In this document: one piece after another, positions 23,289 through 34,171 of the stretch
How the letters are laid out: the number at the start of each line of letters is the position of its first letter
Numbering within the stretch: the stretch's first letter is position 1
Source: Dromiciops gliroides
Lineage: Eukaryota > Chordata > Mammalia > Microbiotheria > Microbiotheriidae
Length of the DNA: 64,000 bases
NCBI RefSeq assembly: GCF_019393635.1
Contig: NC_057863.1
Coordinates: 39,730,357 to 39,794,356 of the forward strand
Direction of reading: 5' to 3'
Made by a program: the position numbers and the translations under genes
Notes under the pieces: generated by a model
Database searches by the model: none
Told to the model about the DNA's origin: nothing
The model's input: the letters and a program-made list of their open reading frames with translations, nothing else

Positions 23289-23396
23289 AGGGAATAGACA
23301 TTTATATTATGTACCAAGCACCATGCTAAATGCTTTACAAATATGACCTCATTTGATTCTCACAACAACCCTGCAAGGTAGGTGCTGTTATTCTAT
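23289..23396 (-). mobile_element. CORE-SINE (THER type) 3' part
   Basis: TTTACAAATATGACCTCATT, TCTCACAACAACCCTGCAAG and GTAGGTGCTGTTATTC are the complement of the THER tail. The rest of the element is absent. Confidence 0.75.
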
Positions 23397-23805
23397 CTTT
23401 CTTTTCTTAATCCCAAAAGATCAATGGTTGCTGCTCTCATATGGCAGCTAAACGGGTATTTTTCTGGGTGAGCCTTAGTTAGAATCTTATTCCTGGTGGC
23501 CTCTTCTGTTATGTGTTTCTCTTTCTCTGAGGATAGATGACTTACCAGTTTTACAGAGATGTATATTTTGAGCCTTGGAGAATTGTAAGTTTGAGAAATC
23601 TGAGTTCCTGGGTCCTTCACCTGTAGCCGTCAACAACAAAAAAAGAATATTATGAAATTATACCCTTCCTAAAGAAGATAAATACTGCCCTGAAGATGAG
23701 TCCACATCCTGGACTGACGTGTCAAAAGATCTACTCCCTAGGAAAGTGCAGAGATAAGGTGAAGATGAAATGTCTATTCAAAAATTCCACTAAGTGTTCC
23801 AATTT
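23397..23805. other. No feature recognised
   Basis: Unique-looking. The 75-codon minus frame at 23,393-23,620 matches nothing I know. Confidence 0.35.
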
Positions 23806-23807
23806 AA

Positions 23808-23975
23808 AATCAACAAGAATTTATTAAGCACTTAGTATCTGCTTCACACTATGCTAAGCACTGTGAATATAGATTTAGGCAAAAGAATCCCTGCCTTCAA
23901 GGAGATAACATTCTAAGTGGGGAGATGACATGCAATATGCAAGTGAGATATATACAAAGTATATTGGAGGTAATC
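23808..23975 (+). mobile_element. Unassigned dispersed repeat, copy 5
   Basis: Good copy of the family start: AATTTATTAAGCACTTAGTA, CTATGCTAAGCACTG, CCTGCCTTCAAGGAG, ACATTCTAAGTGGGG. Confidence 0.65.
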
Positions 23976-24033
23976 TCAGTTGAAACTAAGCATTGAGAGT
24001 AACATTAATAGTAGTTAATGGATACTATTTCTT

Positions 24034-24174
24034 TTTTTTTTTTTTTAGTGAGGGTTAAGTGACTTGCCCAGGGTCACACAGCTAGTAAGTGTTAAGTGTC
24101 TGAGGCCGGATTTGAACTCAGGTACTCCTGACTCCAGGGCCGGTGCTCTATCCACTGCGCCACCTAGCTGCCCT
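24034..24174 (-). mobile_element. WSINE1-like SINE
   Basis: Complete, little-diverged antisense copy with CpG-containing GCGCCACCTAGCTGCCC at its head. Perfect target duplication GATACTATTTCTT at 24,021-24,033 and 24,175-24,187. Confidence 0.95.
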
Positions 24175-24187
24175 GATACTATTTCTT

Positions 24188-24535
24188 AATGTAAACCATT
24201 TTAATTCAAATGTATGTGTCCTTTTTGTGGTTTTAGCATTTCTTAAATGCTTAAGGAAGAAATAAATAGCTGTCCTATACCTAGTCTACATTTTACATTT
24301 AGTGCCTTTCTATCTTTTTGGAAGATAAATACAAACTATACATTTTACTCACACTTCTGAGATTGGGGAATAAAAATCCACAGATGATTAGAAAGGAGCC
24401 TGGACCCTCTCTTTAGAGACCAAGTCCCTCAAGGATTAAAGCCATCACCTGAGATTCCAGAGGTGAGAACTCTTATTATTAAAGTACATTTTTTGTAGTT
24501 CCTTGCACAAGTCCTGTCTTTGGTTTTTACATCTA
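24188..24535. other. No feature recognised
   Basis: AT-rich unique-looking sequence. Confidence 0.4.
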
Positions 24536-24539
24536 TGAA

Positions 24540-24672
24540 TGACTCTCCCTTAGAATATAAGCTTTTGGAGGGTATATGCTTTCATTCTTTTCTTTGTATC
24601 CCTAGCACTTAGTATAGCACCTGGTTCATAGTAGGAAGCCAATACATGTGTGGATTGATTGATTGATTGATG
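24540..24672 (+). mobile_element. L2 LINE 3' tail
   Basis: AGAATATAAGCTTTTGGAGG, GTATCCCTAGCACTTAGTAT, then a (GATT)n end. Confidence 0.7.
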
Positions 24673-24734
24673 TTCACAACCTTCCTAAAAATATGGCTCC
24701 CAAAACCCCAGAAGCTTCTATTTCAGAAATATGG

Positions 24735-24920
24735 GACTTAATAAACTGTGTTTCTAGTTTGTTAGGAAGGAGATTTGGGTTCTGATCTCACCTCTACACT
24801 TATTTATCCATAGGAGGTCAAACAAGTAAATCCCTTGCATTTTATAGGCCCTGCTTTTCTTATCTGTAAAATATGTGTCAGACTAGATGGTCTCCAGTTC
24901 TGAAATTCTGTGACTGTTAA
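24735..24920 (+). mobile_element. MIR-like CORE-SINE
   Basis: GGGTTCTGATCTCACCTC, TCTTATCTGTAAAATATGTG and GACTAGATGGTCTCCAGTTC in sense order, ending in an A run near 24,920. Confidence 0.65.
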
Positions 24921-25409
24921 AAAAAAAAAACTAATGAAACCTATCTTTTGGAGTTGGTCATCACTAAGATAGTATCATCTTAAATTGCAGGCAAACAGTT
25001 CTGTGCACACTTTAAGCATTGAAGGAAGCAAGTAAATCACTCCCCTTGAAAGGGAAGATGGAAAAACATTTCCCTTCCACCCTCACCTATGAAATTTGTG
25101 CCACCACACGATGGACTGTGCTAATTCATTTGCCTGAAAGTTATTGTCAGAAGGCTTCCTGGTATCCTTTTATTGCCATAAATACTGCCACAACTATGGT
25201 AAAAGGACCAGAGATTTAGAGCTAGGAAGAACTTTAGAGGTCATTGAGTCCAAGTTCCTCATTTTATTTTATTTTTTTAATTTAAATAAAAGTATTTTAT
25301 TATTTTCCAGTTACATGTAGAAATAGTTTTCAAGATTTGCTTATATAAGATTTCAAATTTCAAATTTTTCTCCCTCCCTCCCCCAGACAGCAGGCAATCT
25401 GATATAGGT

Positions 25410-25410
<1 letters not shown>

Positions 25411-25457
<47 letters not shown>
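25411..25457. repeat. (AT)n microsatellite inside L1 3' region
   Basis: About 23 AT units. The related L1 end at 51,656-51,839 lacks this expansion at the same place. Confidence 0.95.
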
Positions 25458-25464
<7 letters not shown>

Positions 25465-26308
25465 AAACATATTTCTGCATTATTCATGTTATATGAGAAG
25501 GATCAGAGCACAAAGGAAAAACCTGAAATCAGAAAACCAACAGCAACAAAAACAAAAGAAATAGTATGGTCCAATCAGCATACATATCCCACAGTTCCTT
25601 TTTCTTCCCCCTGGATTTGGAGACCCTTTCCATCATGAGTCCTTTGGTACATTCTTGTTCCGTTGGATTGGTGAGAAGAATCTAGTCTATCACAGTTGAT
25701 CAACACGTAATGTTGATGATACGGTATATAATGTTCTTCTGGTTCTGCTCATCTCACTCATCATCAGTTCATGCAAGTCCTTCCAGGGTTCTCTGAACTC
25801 CACCTGCTCATCATTTCTTACAGCACAATAGAATTCCATTACACTCATATACCACAACTTGTTCAGCCATTCCCCAATTGATGGACATCCCCTCAATTTC
25901 TAATTCCTTGCCACCACAAAAAGAGCAGCTATAAATATTTTTGTACATGTGGGTCCCTTTCCCTTTTTTTTGATCTCTTTGGGAAAAAAGACCCAAGAGT
26001 GGTATTGCTGGGTCAAAGGGTATGCACAGCTTTATCGCTCTTTGGGCCTAATTCCAAATTGCTTTCCAGAATGGTTGGATCAGTTCACAGCTCTACCAAC
26101 AATGCATTAGTGTTCCAACTTTCCCACAGCTTCTCCAACATTTATTATTTTCCGTTTTTGTCATTTTAGCCAATCTGACTGGTGTCAGGTGGTACGTTAG
26201 AGTTGTTTTAATTTGCATCTCTCTAATCAATATTCATTTAGAATATTTTTTCATATGGGAATAGATAGCTTTGATTTCTTCATCAGAAAACTGCCTGTTC
26301 ATATCCTT

Positions 26309-26887
26309 TTACCATTTCTCAATTGAGGAATGACTTGGATTCATATAAATTTGATTTAGTTCCCTATATATTTTAGAAATGATGCCTTTTTCAGAGGTAC
26401 TGGCCATAAAGATTGTTTCCCAGCTTTCTGTATCCCTTCTAATTTTGGATGTATTGCTTCTGTTTGTACAAAACCTTTTTAATTTCATGTAATCAAAGTC
26501 ACCTATTTTGCATTTCATAATATTCTCTATCTCAAGTTCAGTCAAATAATGCTCTCCTTTCCAAAGAACTGAAAGGTAGACTATTCCTTTTTCTCCTAAT
26601 TTACCTATGATATCACCTCTTATGTGTAAATCATGTACCCATTTTGACCTTTTTTTAGTATAAGTTGTCAAATGTTGGTCTATGCCTAATTTCTGCCATA
26701 CAATCTTCCAGTTTTCCCAGCAATTTTTGTCAAATACCGAATTCCTATCCCAGAAGCTGGGGTCTTTGGGTTTATCAAACAGTATATTGCTAATATCATT
26801 TACTACTGTGTCTCCTGTGCCTAGCCTATTCCATTGGTCCTCCACTCTATTTCTTAGCCAGTACCAGATAGTTTTGATGACTGCCAC
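26309..26887 (-). pseudogene. L1 ORF2 C-terminal fragment (192 codons)
   Basis: The longest surviving open piece of the L1 at 25,267-27,473. It lies downstream of the reverse-transcriptase core, in the poorly defined C-terminal region. Recognisable blocks are DQWNR near residue 18, FDKP near 37, CWENWKIVW near 56 and a region resembling SYNELNQIY near the end (IYRELNQIY). The upstream frame at 26,889-27,086 is shifted by one base and carries [17 protein letters not shown]. It is part of a retrotransposon, not a cellular gene. Confidence 0.9.
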
Positions 26888-27916
26888 TTTATAGTAAAGC
26901 TCCAGGTTTGGTACCGCTAACCCACCTTCCTGTGAAATTTTTTTTCATTATTTCCCTTGATATTTTTGACTTTTTGTTTTTCCAGATGAATTTTGTTATT
27001 ATTTTTTCTAGCTCTACAAAATAATTTTTAGGTAGTCTGATTGGTATGGCACTGAGTAAGTACATTAATTTAGGTAGAATTGTCATTTTTATTATATTAG
27101 CTCAGCCTATCCATGAGCAATTGATATCTTTCCAATTTTTTAGATCTGATTTGATTTGTTTGAAAAGTGTTTGGTAATTGTATTCATAGAGTTCCTGGGT
27201 TTGTCTTGGCAAGTAGACTCCCAAGTATTTTATATTATCTACCATTACTTTAAATGGAATTTCTCTATTTCTTGCTGCTGGACTTTGTTGGTCATGTATA
27301 AAAATGCTGATGATTTATGTGGATTTATTTTATATCCTGCTACTTTGCTAAAGTTGTTAATTGTTTCCAGTAGGTTTTGAGTTGATTCTCTAGGATTCTC
27401 TATGTATACCATCATATCATCTGCAAAGAATGATAGTTTTGTTTCCTCCTTGCCTATTCTAATTCCTTTAATTCAAGTTCCTCATTTTAAAGATTAGGAA
27501 AGAGTTCCAGTGAGGGGCAATGCTTTGTCCAAAGCCATACAGTAGTAGAGTTGGGATTTAAACACCTGTCCTCTGATTACAAATTCAATACTCTTTACAT
27601 AATGACAGTTTGCTCTTGATTGGATCTGAAAATCTTCATAATTAATTAGTTAAGCTTTCCCCTGTAGGAATTCCTGTTGTGGCCAAATAACCAAAGCATT
27701 CCCATTGATGTCACTAAGACTACATTAGAAGGAATTATTCTTTCCTTTCTTTTCCTCCTGTATAGGTCACACAACAAGCATTTACTAAGGACCTATTATG
27801 TTCAAAGGAAAATAAAACAATCCCTAGCCTCAACTTTCACTTTGAGGATGCAAAGTGTCTAAAAACAAGCATAGTACAAATATGTCTAGGCCCGTGGATA
27901 ATATGTAGGTTGAATA

Positions 27917-28000
27917 TATATATATGTGTGTGTGTGTGTGTGTTGATCTTAACAACATATATATATACATATATGCATATGTATATATATATATATAACA
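27917..28000. repeat. (TA)n/(TG)n compound microsatellite
   Basis: TATATATATATGTGTGTGTG, then ACATATATATATACATATAT. Confidence 0.9.
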
Positions 28001-28079
28001 CATTAATTATATCAATCTGTCTCTATCATCAAACTTTCTGTTACACGTGAGGAAACTTAGTCCCAGAAAAATCAAAAGA

Positions 28080-28270
28080 TCATAGATAGAGATGGATGTG
28101 ATCTTTGAAATCATGTAGTCCAGCACATTCATTTTATGGATGAGAAAACTAAGGTCAGTATTGGTTAGGTGACTTACGTGAGATCATACAAGCAGTAATT
28201 GAATCAGAATTTGAACCAAGTTCCTTTAACTCCAAAACATTCAGTGCTCTTTCTAATGACCTGTGCTGCT
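28080..28270 (-). mobile_element. MIR-like CORE-SINE
   Basis: TCATTTTATGGATGAGAAAA, GGTTAGGTGACTTACGTGAG and GAATTTGAACCAAGTTCC in antisense order. Confidence 0.7.
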
Positions 28271-28889
28271 TCCTTAAGGTAAACCAATAGGTTTTCTGAT
28301 TAAACAACACTTATTCCAATATAAGGCTTCCTATTGTCTTTTAATTTCCCTAAATTGATCTCTTTTTTCTATATGCATAGCCATTTCTTGGAATATACAG
28401 ATAAACATTGATATTTCACTTACTTATTGGCTAAGAGTTTATCTTCAGGCTCTGAGGTTTTTACCAGTGAGTAAGTCAGCACTGGAAAATACTATGTAAA
28501 AGCATTGCAGACCTCATTTGTGAATGGAATTTTCAAATCCGTTGCTTGCGGTTTGAGTGAATTTCCATGGGTAACTGTGTTGACATAGGAATGGATGGAG
28601 TTCAAGATGACTGCATGTAAAATGACTGGGGGTGGTGGAATGTCTGCAGAACCAAAGGAACTCTCTGACATCAGTCTGGAAATGGATACTTTCATCATAG
28701 AATACTTTCATTCAAATGAAAAAGAAACAAGACAAAGAAAAACAGCAAAATAAGAAATCTACCAGCAAATCCCAAGGAAAGGAGCCAGCCTAATGGCAAT
28801 TAATTAAGCAATTTATTAATCAGCTTGCTAGATTAAATGCAAATACAAACATAGCCAGAGCCACCTAACCACCCCCACAACACAGATAT
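28271..28889. other. No feature recognised
   Basis: Two overlapping minus frames at 28,492-28,711 have no known domain. Confidence 0.35.
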
Positions 28890-29370
28890 AAATAGAACTT
28901 TACAGCTTGCAAAGTGCTTTACATACACTATTTCTTTTTGTTTGGTTGGTTTTGGGTTTTTGGGGGTTTTTTTGCTGGGGCAATGAGGGTTAAGTGACTT
29001 GCCCAAGGTCACACAGCTAGTAATTGTCAACTGTCTGAGGCCGGATTTGAACTCAGGTCCTCCTGAATACAGGGCCAGTGCTTTATCCACTGAGCCACTT
29101 AGCTGCCCCTACATACACTATTTCAATTGATCCTTACAAAAGTCCTATGAAGAAGATCCTATTATTGTCCTCATTTTATAGATGAGGAGAATAAGATCCA
29201 GAAGGTGAGTACATTTCACTATACTGCCTTTAACATTATCCTTATGTTCCAGAAAAATAAAACAGATATATTGGGGTCATTTAGTCTCATGGTTACTGGT
29301 GAGATAAGGTTTAAATGAAAGTTTTCCTGACTCCAGGTCAAGCAGTCTATACACTGAGCCATGTTGTTTC
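28890..29370 (-). mobile_element. CORE-SINE (THER type) split by a WSINE1
   Basis: GCAAAGTGCTTTACATACAC on the left. On the right are GATCCTTACAAAAGTCCTAT, CTCATTTTATAGATGAGG and CCTGACTCCAGGTCAAGC. A patch near 29,200-29,275 does not fit and may be a further insertion. Confidence 0.7.
28935..29109 (-). mobile_element. WSINE1-like SINE
   Basis: Complete antisense copy in a THER SINE. Perfect 15-bp target duplication TACATACACTATTTC at 28,920-28,934 and 29,110-29,124. Confidence 0.95.
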
Positions 29371-29440
29371 ATGATTCAGTGAAAGACAGTATCTCTGTCC
29401 AAAAGTACTTTGGCTAGAAAGGGGAATAATAACCTATACC

Positions 29441-29677
29441 ATGGGAGCTAACAGCAAATTACCATTTCAAATGCTGCAAGGAATCTGTGATCTCATCAAC
29501 TTGGGTGTTCTCTCCAGTAATGGAGATGGTCACTCACCCATGCCTGCTTATGCTATCCAACTCTTCTTCATGGTCTGCCAAAAGTTCTTCACATGGGATC
29601 CATCCAACATGATTGGGAGACTGCCTCCCTTCCTCATCAATAATGAAGTTACCATCTATCCTAACTTATTTTTTTAG
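29441..29677 (+). other. Unidentified 78-codon open frame
   Basis: An ATG-started frame with balanced composition, unlike the repeat-derived frames around it. It begins MGANSKLPFQMLQG and contains CQKFFTWDPSNMIGR and FLINNEVTIYPNLFF. I recognise no family. The complement also has fairly long open stretches, so the real strand is uncertain. It may be a fragment of a retrocopy or of an old mobile element. No target duplication, poly-A or splice context was found. Confidence 0.2.
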
Positions 29678-29744
29678 GTTTTTGAGACTGAGTGATATTA
29701 GTTATACAAATGAATAATAACAATTTAATATATTAAATCATTTT

Positions 29745-29830
29745 GAATATTAAGAGGTGCTGCGGTCTAGTGGATATAGGGACATCCTGGGTGTCAGAAA
29801 GACAGGGTTTAATCCTGTCTCTCAAAAATA
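29745..29830 (+). mobile_element. CORE-SINE head fragment
   Basis: GTGCTGCGGTCTAGTGGATA, then AAGACAGGGTTTAATCCTG. It stops abruptly at about 29,825. Confidence 0.5.
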
Positions 29831-30358
29831 CTAATGTGATGATGGAAAATTTGAGAGACATGGTTTCTGGGTAATTTAATCATTTTATTAATAAGGCCAG
29901 CAGATTATTAATAAAAGCACAGTCCTTTGGCCTTCTCTCTCTGACCATAGACAATCATGGCAGTGGGGCTCGGAGCTTACATTCCCCTGAAACAGTAGGT
30001 GGTTCATCAAACAGCAATCAAATTTAATCGTTTAAAGTAATTAGAGTTAGGCTATATTAAAATGAAGGGCTATACCAGACCACTCCCAGCCTTGGGCTAT
30101 CAATTAAAAGAATGTATACCCACTTCAGTGGGTAGACTGTGACACCTCTTTGGATGAAGAAGCCTTCTGAACTAGACAAATGGATCTGTGGCCAATCCAG
30201 TTTGATTGAATATTGAACTCCCACCGTGGAGTCCTTGAAAGCTTGAGATTCATCTGACCAAGATGAAAAAAAGATTCAATGCAATCTTATTATAAAGGTG
30301 AAAGTGGACCTCTAAATGTCAGGGATTTGGAAGAAGTGGGGAGCTCTGAATCTCTTCC
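29831..30358. other. Unassigned, possibly LTR-derived
   Basis: Little-diverged-looking sequence. On the minus strand it has AATAAA-type signals (TTATTAATAAAATG) near 29,880-29,920 and abuts the broken SINE head. No TG...CA ends or target duplication could be fixed. Confidence 0.25.
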
Positions 30359-30369
30359 ACATATTGATT

Positions 30370-30475
30370 TTTTTTTTTGTTATTTATTGTTTTTAGTGAG
30401 GCAATTGGGGTTAAGTGACTTGCCCAGGGTCACACAGCTAGTAAGAGTTAAGTGTCTGACGCTGGATTTGAACTA
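30370..30475 (-). mobile_element. WSINE1-like SINE, 5'-truncated
   Basis: Antisense copy lacking the head beyond the B-box (ends TTTGAACT). Target duplication ACATATTGATT at 30,359-30,369 and 30,476-30,486, so the truncation happened at insertion. Confidence 0.9.
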
Positions 30476-30589
30476 ACATATTGATTATAAATAATTAATT
30501 CTTACTCGAGCTTCTTGAACATGAACAAGGCCCTCACATAGAGGCATCTTTTTCATTCTTTTATGTGTATTGGAGAGGACATTGAGCTT

Positions 30590-30725
30590 GAGGCCAGGTG
30601 AGACCTAGGGCAAGATACTTAACCCCTGTGCTTCAGTTTCTTCAATCATAAAATGAAGAGCTGTGACTCCGTGGCTTCTAAGATCCCTTCAAGCTCTAAG
30701 TCTATAATTTCATGATCCTTTGACC
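30590..30725 (+). mobile_element. MIR-like CORE-SINE
   Basis: CAAGATACTTAACCCCTGTG, CAGTTTCTTCAATCATAAAA and CCTTCAAGCTCTAAGTC in sense order. Confidence 0.65.
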
Positions 30726-30954
30726 TCCTTATATTAGCATTGGAAGGAAATCAATAAATATTAAGTAATCGTGTACTTGGTTTTCCTCTACTAGCATTGT
30801 CCTCTGATAAGTCCTGATGACATAGAGGTGGATCAAGCATTTTCAAAGGTTATGTCGCATATGAAAATCTACTAGATTAGAAAGGCTTTAGCTATGGGCT
30901 GGAAATGGGATAATTATCTATTTTGTCGTTCTTTAAAAGCCACAGAGTTCATAG

Positions 30955-31155
30955 TATAGTGGAAAGAACACCTGCTTGGGGTATTCAGTAAAATGACGTA
31001 GGCCCAAATCCTGCATTGTAAATGTACTGCCTACTTTTGTAGCTATGGCTGAGACACTTTTCTGGGCCTCAGTTTCCTTATTTGAAAAGTCAAGGATTGA
31101 ACTAAAGAGCCTCTGTGGTAACTTCTAACTTTAGAACTATGGATCTATAAAATTA
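30955..31155 (+). mobile_element. MIR-like CORE-SINE
   Basis: TAGTATAGTGGAAAGAACAC, GGGCCTCAGTTTCCTTATTT and CTTCTAACTTTAGAAC in sense order. Confidence 0.65.
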
Positions 31156-31399
31156 TATGACCAGAAGTTTTAAGTATGAAAGGAAGAACATAATCAGGTG
31201 AAGGATAGAAAAATTCTATGTACAAATTATTTTTTGCTAACAAGGATAATGGAGCCATTACAGGTGGACACTATTACCATGGTGGCAGACAGGTCTATAG
31301 AGGATCTAAAAACATCACTGGAAAGGAATGATGAGGGATTGAGTTTCATGATATATGAAGTGGGGAAAATGCATCAAAGGTATAAGAATATGCACAAAC

Positions 31400-31600
31400 A
31401 ACATAGAGATATAGATAATATATACACATATATACATGTTTAACATATGTGTATACCCATATCTAGGTATAAATCTATAGGAACATATCTATGTATGTGT
31501 GTATCTATATACCCATATGCATATACATGTATCTATATCTCTATATACATATATACCCTTATCATGTGTGTCTATAACATATGAATGCATACATTGAGGC
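31400..31600. repeat. TATA/CATATG low-complexity tract
   Basis: Irregular TATACACATATATACATG and ATCTATATACC units. Confidence 0.75.
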
Positions 31601-31623
31601 TTGGGTTACAGCAATACCTCCCA

Positions 31624-31752
31624 GGGCAATGAGGGTTAAGTGACTTGCCCAGGGTCACACAGCTAGTGTCAAATTTCTGAGGCCAGATTTGAACTCAGGT
31701 CCTCCTGAATCCAGGGCCAGTGCTTTATCCACTGTGCCACCTCGCTGCCCCA
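31624..31752 (-). mobile_element. WSINE1-like SINE, internally shortened
   Basis: Antisense copy with a short deletion after CACACAGCTAG and no T-rich tail. No target duplication is visible, so it may be an old or recombined copy. Confidence 0.85.
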
Positions 31753-32176
31753 ATCTGTGACCTTTCAAGAGAGATTAGTTTAACAATACACATGGGGAAA
31801 ACTAAGTAGTTGACAGATATCTTTTGGCTAGATTATGACATGATGTTGGATCGGCAGTCCATTGAGCTAATCCATGAGTACATATCACCTGGTCAATTCT
31901 TACAAATGCCAATATAAAATAAAGCAAGAAGAAGAGATGAGGCTTTGGGAAATTCTATTGTTTTTAACAGTCCTATGCATCTCCTTCAAACACATACACA
32001 CATAAATACAACAAACACATGCAATAATTTTAGCGACAAAATTTTTCTAGTTATGTTACATGATGGAATGATGGAATATGACAATCTCTGAAGAATCAAC
32101 ATTCCAGGTGACCCAAAGTCATACGTAGTAAGAGGAGCAGAATCTTACTGATTATTTTTGATTAAAAGCATACTTG

Positions 32177-32279
32177 ATGCGGCCTCAGGCACTTAACACT
32201 TAGCTGTGTGACCCTGGGCAAGTCACTTAACCCTCATTGCCCTGAAAAAACAAAACAAAACAAAACAAATTTTTTTAAA
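32177..32279 (+). mobile_element. WSINE1-like SINE, 5'-truncated
   Basis: Starts inside the element (GATGCGGCCTCAGGCACTT) and ends in an AAAAC-rich tail. Target duplication AAAAGCATACTTG at 32,164-32,176 and 32,280-32,292. Confidence 0.92.
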
Positions 32280-32292
32280 AAAAGCATACTTG

Positions 32293-32440
32293 TTGGGGGG
32301 CAGCTAGATGGCGCAGTGGATAGAGCACTGGCCATGGAATCAGGAGGACCTGAGTTCAAATCTGACCCCAGACACAACACGTTCTGGCTGTGTGACCCTG
32401 GGCAAGTCACTTAACCCCAATTGCCCGACCAAAAAAAAAA
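32293..32440 (+). mobile_element. WSINE1-like SINE
   Basis: Full-length sense copy (GGGGCAGCTAGATGGCGCAG to an A10 tail) that begins directly at the end of the previous copy's duplicated target. No clear duplication of its own. Confidence 0.93.
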
Positions 32441-32489
32441 GTCTATTTGTACCTTCCTTGTGATAATTGCCTCTTTATACTATATGTAT

Positions 32490-32590
32490 AGCCTATGTGC
32501 ACACACATGCATACAAGAATGCATACATGTGTACATGCATACCTGTATATATGTGTATGTGCATGCATACATACGTATGTACACATATTT
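32490..32590. repeat. ACATGCATAC low-complexity tract
   Basis: GCATACATGTGTACATGCAT and related alternating text. Confidence 0.75.
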
Positions 32591-32705
32591 TTTTCTCTAT
32601 TAGAGTGTAAGTTCTTTTACTAATTTTTTTGTATCCCTAGAGTTTAGAACACTGTCTGGAACATGTTAATAAATACAGGTGAACTGATTGACAGAATAAA
32701 ATACA
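32591..32705 (+). mobile_element. L2 LINE 3' tail
   Basis: TAGAGTGTAAGTTCTTTTAC, GTATCCCTAGAGTTTAGAAC and TTAATAAATACAGG. Confidence 0.65.
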
Positions 32706-33543
32706 CCTAGGAAATATTTGGAAGTGGAGATATTGCATGATAGGGAATGATAAATATATAGCATTAGAGCTACACTGGTCTTCTTGGACCTTTAAAATAT
32801 ACAGAGAAAACCAATCAGTACTTTAAACAGATTCTCCAAGAAGCTCTTATGGGAAAATGTGGAATCATATTGCCCAGGAAGAGAAGATGTAGATGGACTC
32901 TGAACAACATTACAAGTGCCCATATTCATGAGATCATGGAATTGATGATTCATTGAAGTCCCAACACATACATACGTACAATTACTAAGCAGCCACCCCT
33001 GTGTTCAAGTCTCCCATTTACAGCTCTTCAATCAAGGAAGCTTCACACACTTCCTCTCGATAAGATGATTAGGAGAATGTGTATAGATTTGCACATAGAT
33101 ACACATATATGTTCTCACACTATTTATTTGTACTTTACATTTAATTCAAGAAAATTCTAGAAGAAACTCAAGATATTGGACTACTCCCCCAACCCCCGAT
33201 TGATTTGCCCCTATAAACACAGTAAAATGTTCTCATCACTTTCCCACTGAACCATCATCAACTCACAAACTTCCACAAACCACATGCTTGTCACTTGTGT
33301 TTTCCTTTAAACATTTTCAACACTCAACAGGGAGATGATGTGTTATTGATGATTTTAAATATGCAATCATGGTTTTGAAAGTCTCTTCTAAATTTCTTAT
33401 TTCCTCAGCAATCTCCAGTAACCAAACTGACCTAGTTTAGTTCAAGCCCACAAGAAAGAATCACTGGCTTTTTCCAGGAAGGAGGTCATGGACTGAATGA
33501 ATGCTGCTAACTTGTGAAAGACATTATGTCATATAGAAAAGGG
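32706..33543. other. No feature recognised
   Basis: Unique-looking, with no coding support. Confidence 0.35.
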
Positions 33544-33556
33544 GAATGCATTATTT

Positions 33557-33733
33557 ATTTATTTATTTGATTGTTTATTTATTCATTTGTTTGTTTTTGC
33601 AGGGCAATGAAAGTTAAGTGACTTGCCCAAGGTCACACAACTAGTAGGTGTCAAGTGTCTGAGGCCAGATTTGAATTCAGGTCCTCCCAAATCCAGGGCC
33701 AGTGCTTTATCCATTGTGCCACCTAGCTGACCA
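33557..33733 (-). mobile_element. WSINE1-like SINE
   Basis: Antisense copy with a (TTTA)n/(GTTT)n tail. Target duplication GAATGCATTATTT (33,544-33,556) versus GAATGTATTATTT (33,734-33,746). Confidence 0.92.
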
Positions 33734-33754
33734 GAATGTATTATTTTAGAGGCA

Positions 33755-33935
33755 GCATTGCTCAGTGGGTGTTATGCTGGACTTTCAATCAGGAAGACTA
33801 TGGGTTTAAATCCTCCCTCTCACACTAACTACTTATATAACAATGCACAAGTCACTTGAACTCTCTGTGGCTCATTTTATTTACATGAAAAGGACAGGTT
33901 GACATGGTACCATCTAAGATCTCTTCCATGTGCCA
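33755..33935 (+). mobile_element. CORE-SINE
   Basis: CATTGCTCAGTGGGTGTTAT, GGGTTTAAATCCTCCC and CACAAGTCACTTGAACTCTC in sense order. Confidence 0.7.
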
Positions 33936-33944
33936 AGATCATGT

Positions 33945-34170
33945 GCAAATCAGAATGTTGTTGTTCAGTCATGCACTCTTTGTGACCCTATGCACAATAG
34001 CATGCCCATTCTGTATATGGGGTTTTCTTGGTTATATTTCCTTCTCCAATGGATTAAGGTAAACAAAGGTCACACAGCTAGTAAATATCTGAGACCAGAT
34101 TTGATTTCAGGTCTTCCTGATTTCAGGCCCAGGGCTTATACCGACTGAGCCACCTAGCTGCTCTAAGTCA
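33945..34170 (-). mobile_element. MAR1-type SINE with long tail
   Basis: Complement of a tailed SINE: TGTTGTTGTTCAGTCATGCA, TTTGTGACCCTATGC, TTTCCTTCTCCAATGGATTA, then the tRNA-like part ending GAGCCACCTAGCTGCTC. It resembles the sense copy at 62,655-62,905. Confidence 0.75.
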
Positions 34171-34171
34171 A

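Larger units (their letters stand above)
25267..27473 (-). mobile_element. LINE-1, 5'-truncated, with partial ORF2
   Basis: A 2.2-kb antisense L1 bounded by a perfect 16-bp target duplication CAAGTTCCTCATTTTA (25,251-25,266 and 27,474-27,489). The minus strand encodes the C-terminal part of ORF2. It starts just before the reverse-transcriptase FADD box (27,417-27,428), then [31 protein letters not shown] and, near the end, EFYCAVRNDE (within 25,690-25,896). One-base shifts break the frame, including one at the T run near 26,937. The 3' end holds a (CTCC)n-rich tract and an (AT)n array (25,411-25,457). 5' truncation and target duplications are normal for L1. It is inactive. Confidence 0.93.
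25215..27605 (-). mobile_element. MIR-like repeat split by an L1
   Basis: The left part (25,215-25,266) and right part (27,490-27,605) join into one antisense MIR-like text: TTAGAGGTCATTGAGTCCAA, then CCTCATTTTAAAGATTAGG and CACCTGTCCTCTGATTAC. The L1 at 25,267-27,473 separates them. Confidence 0.6.

Noticed and set aside
22984-23329. Pro-rich and Gly/Arg-rich frames
   Set aside because: They run through the 24-G tract and an L2 end.
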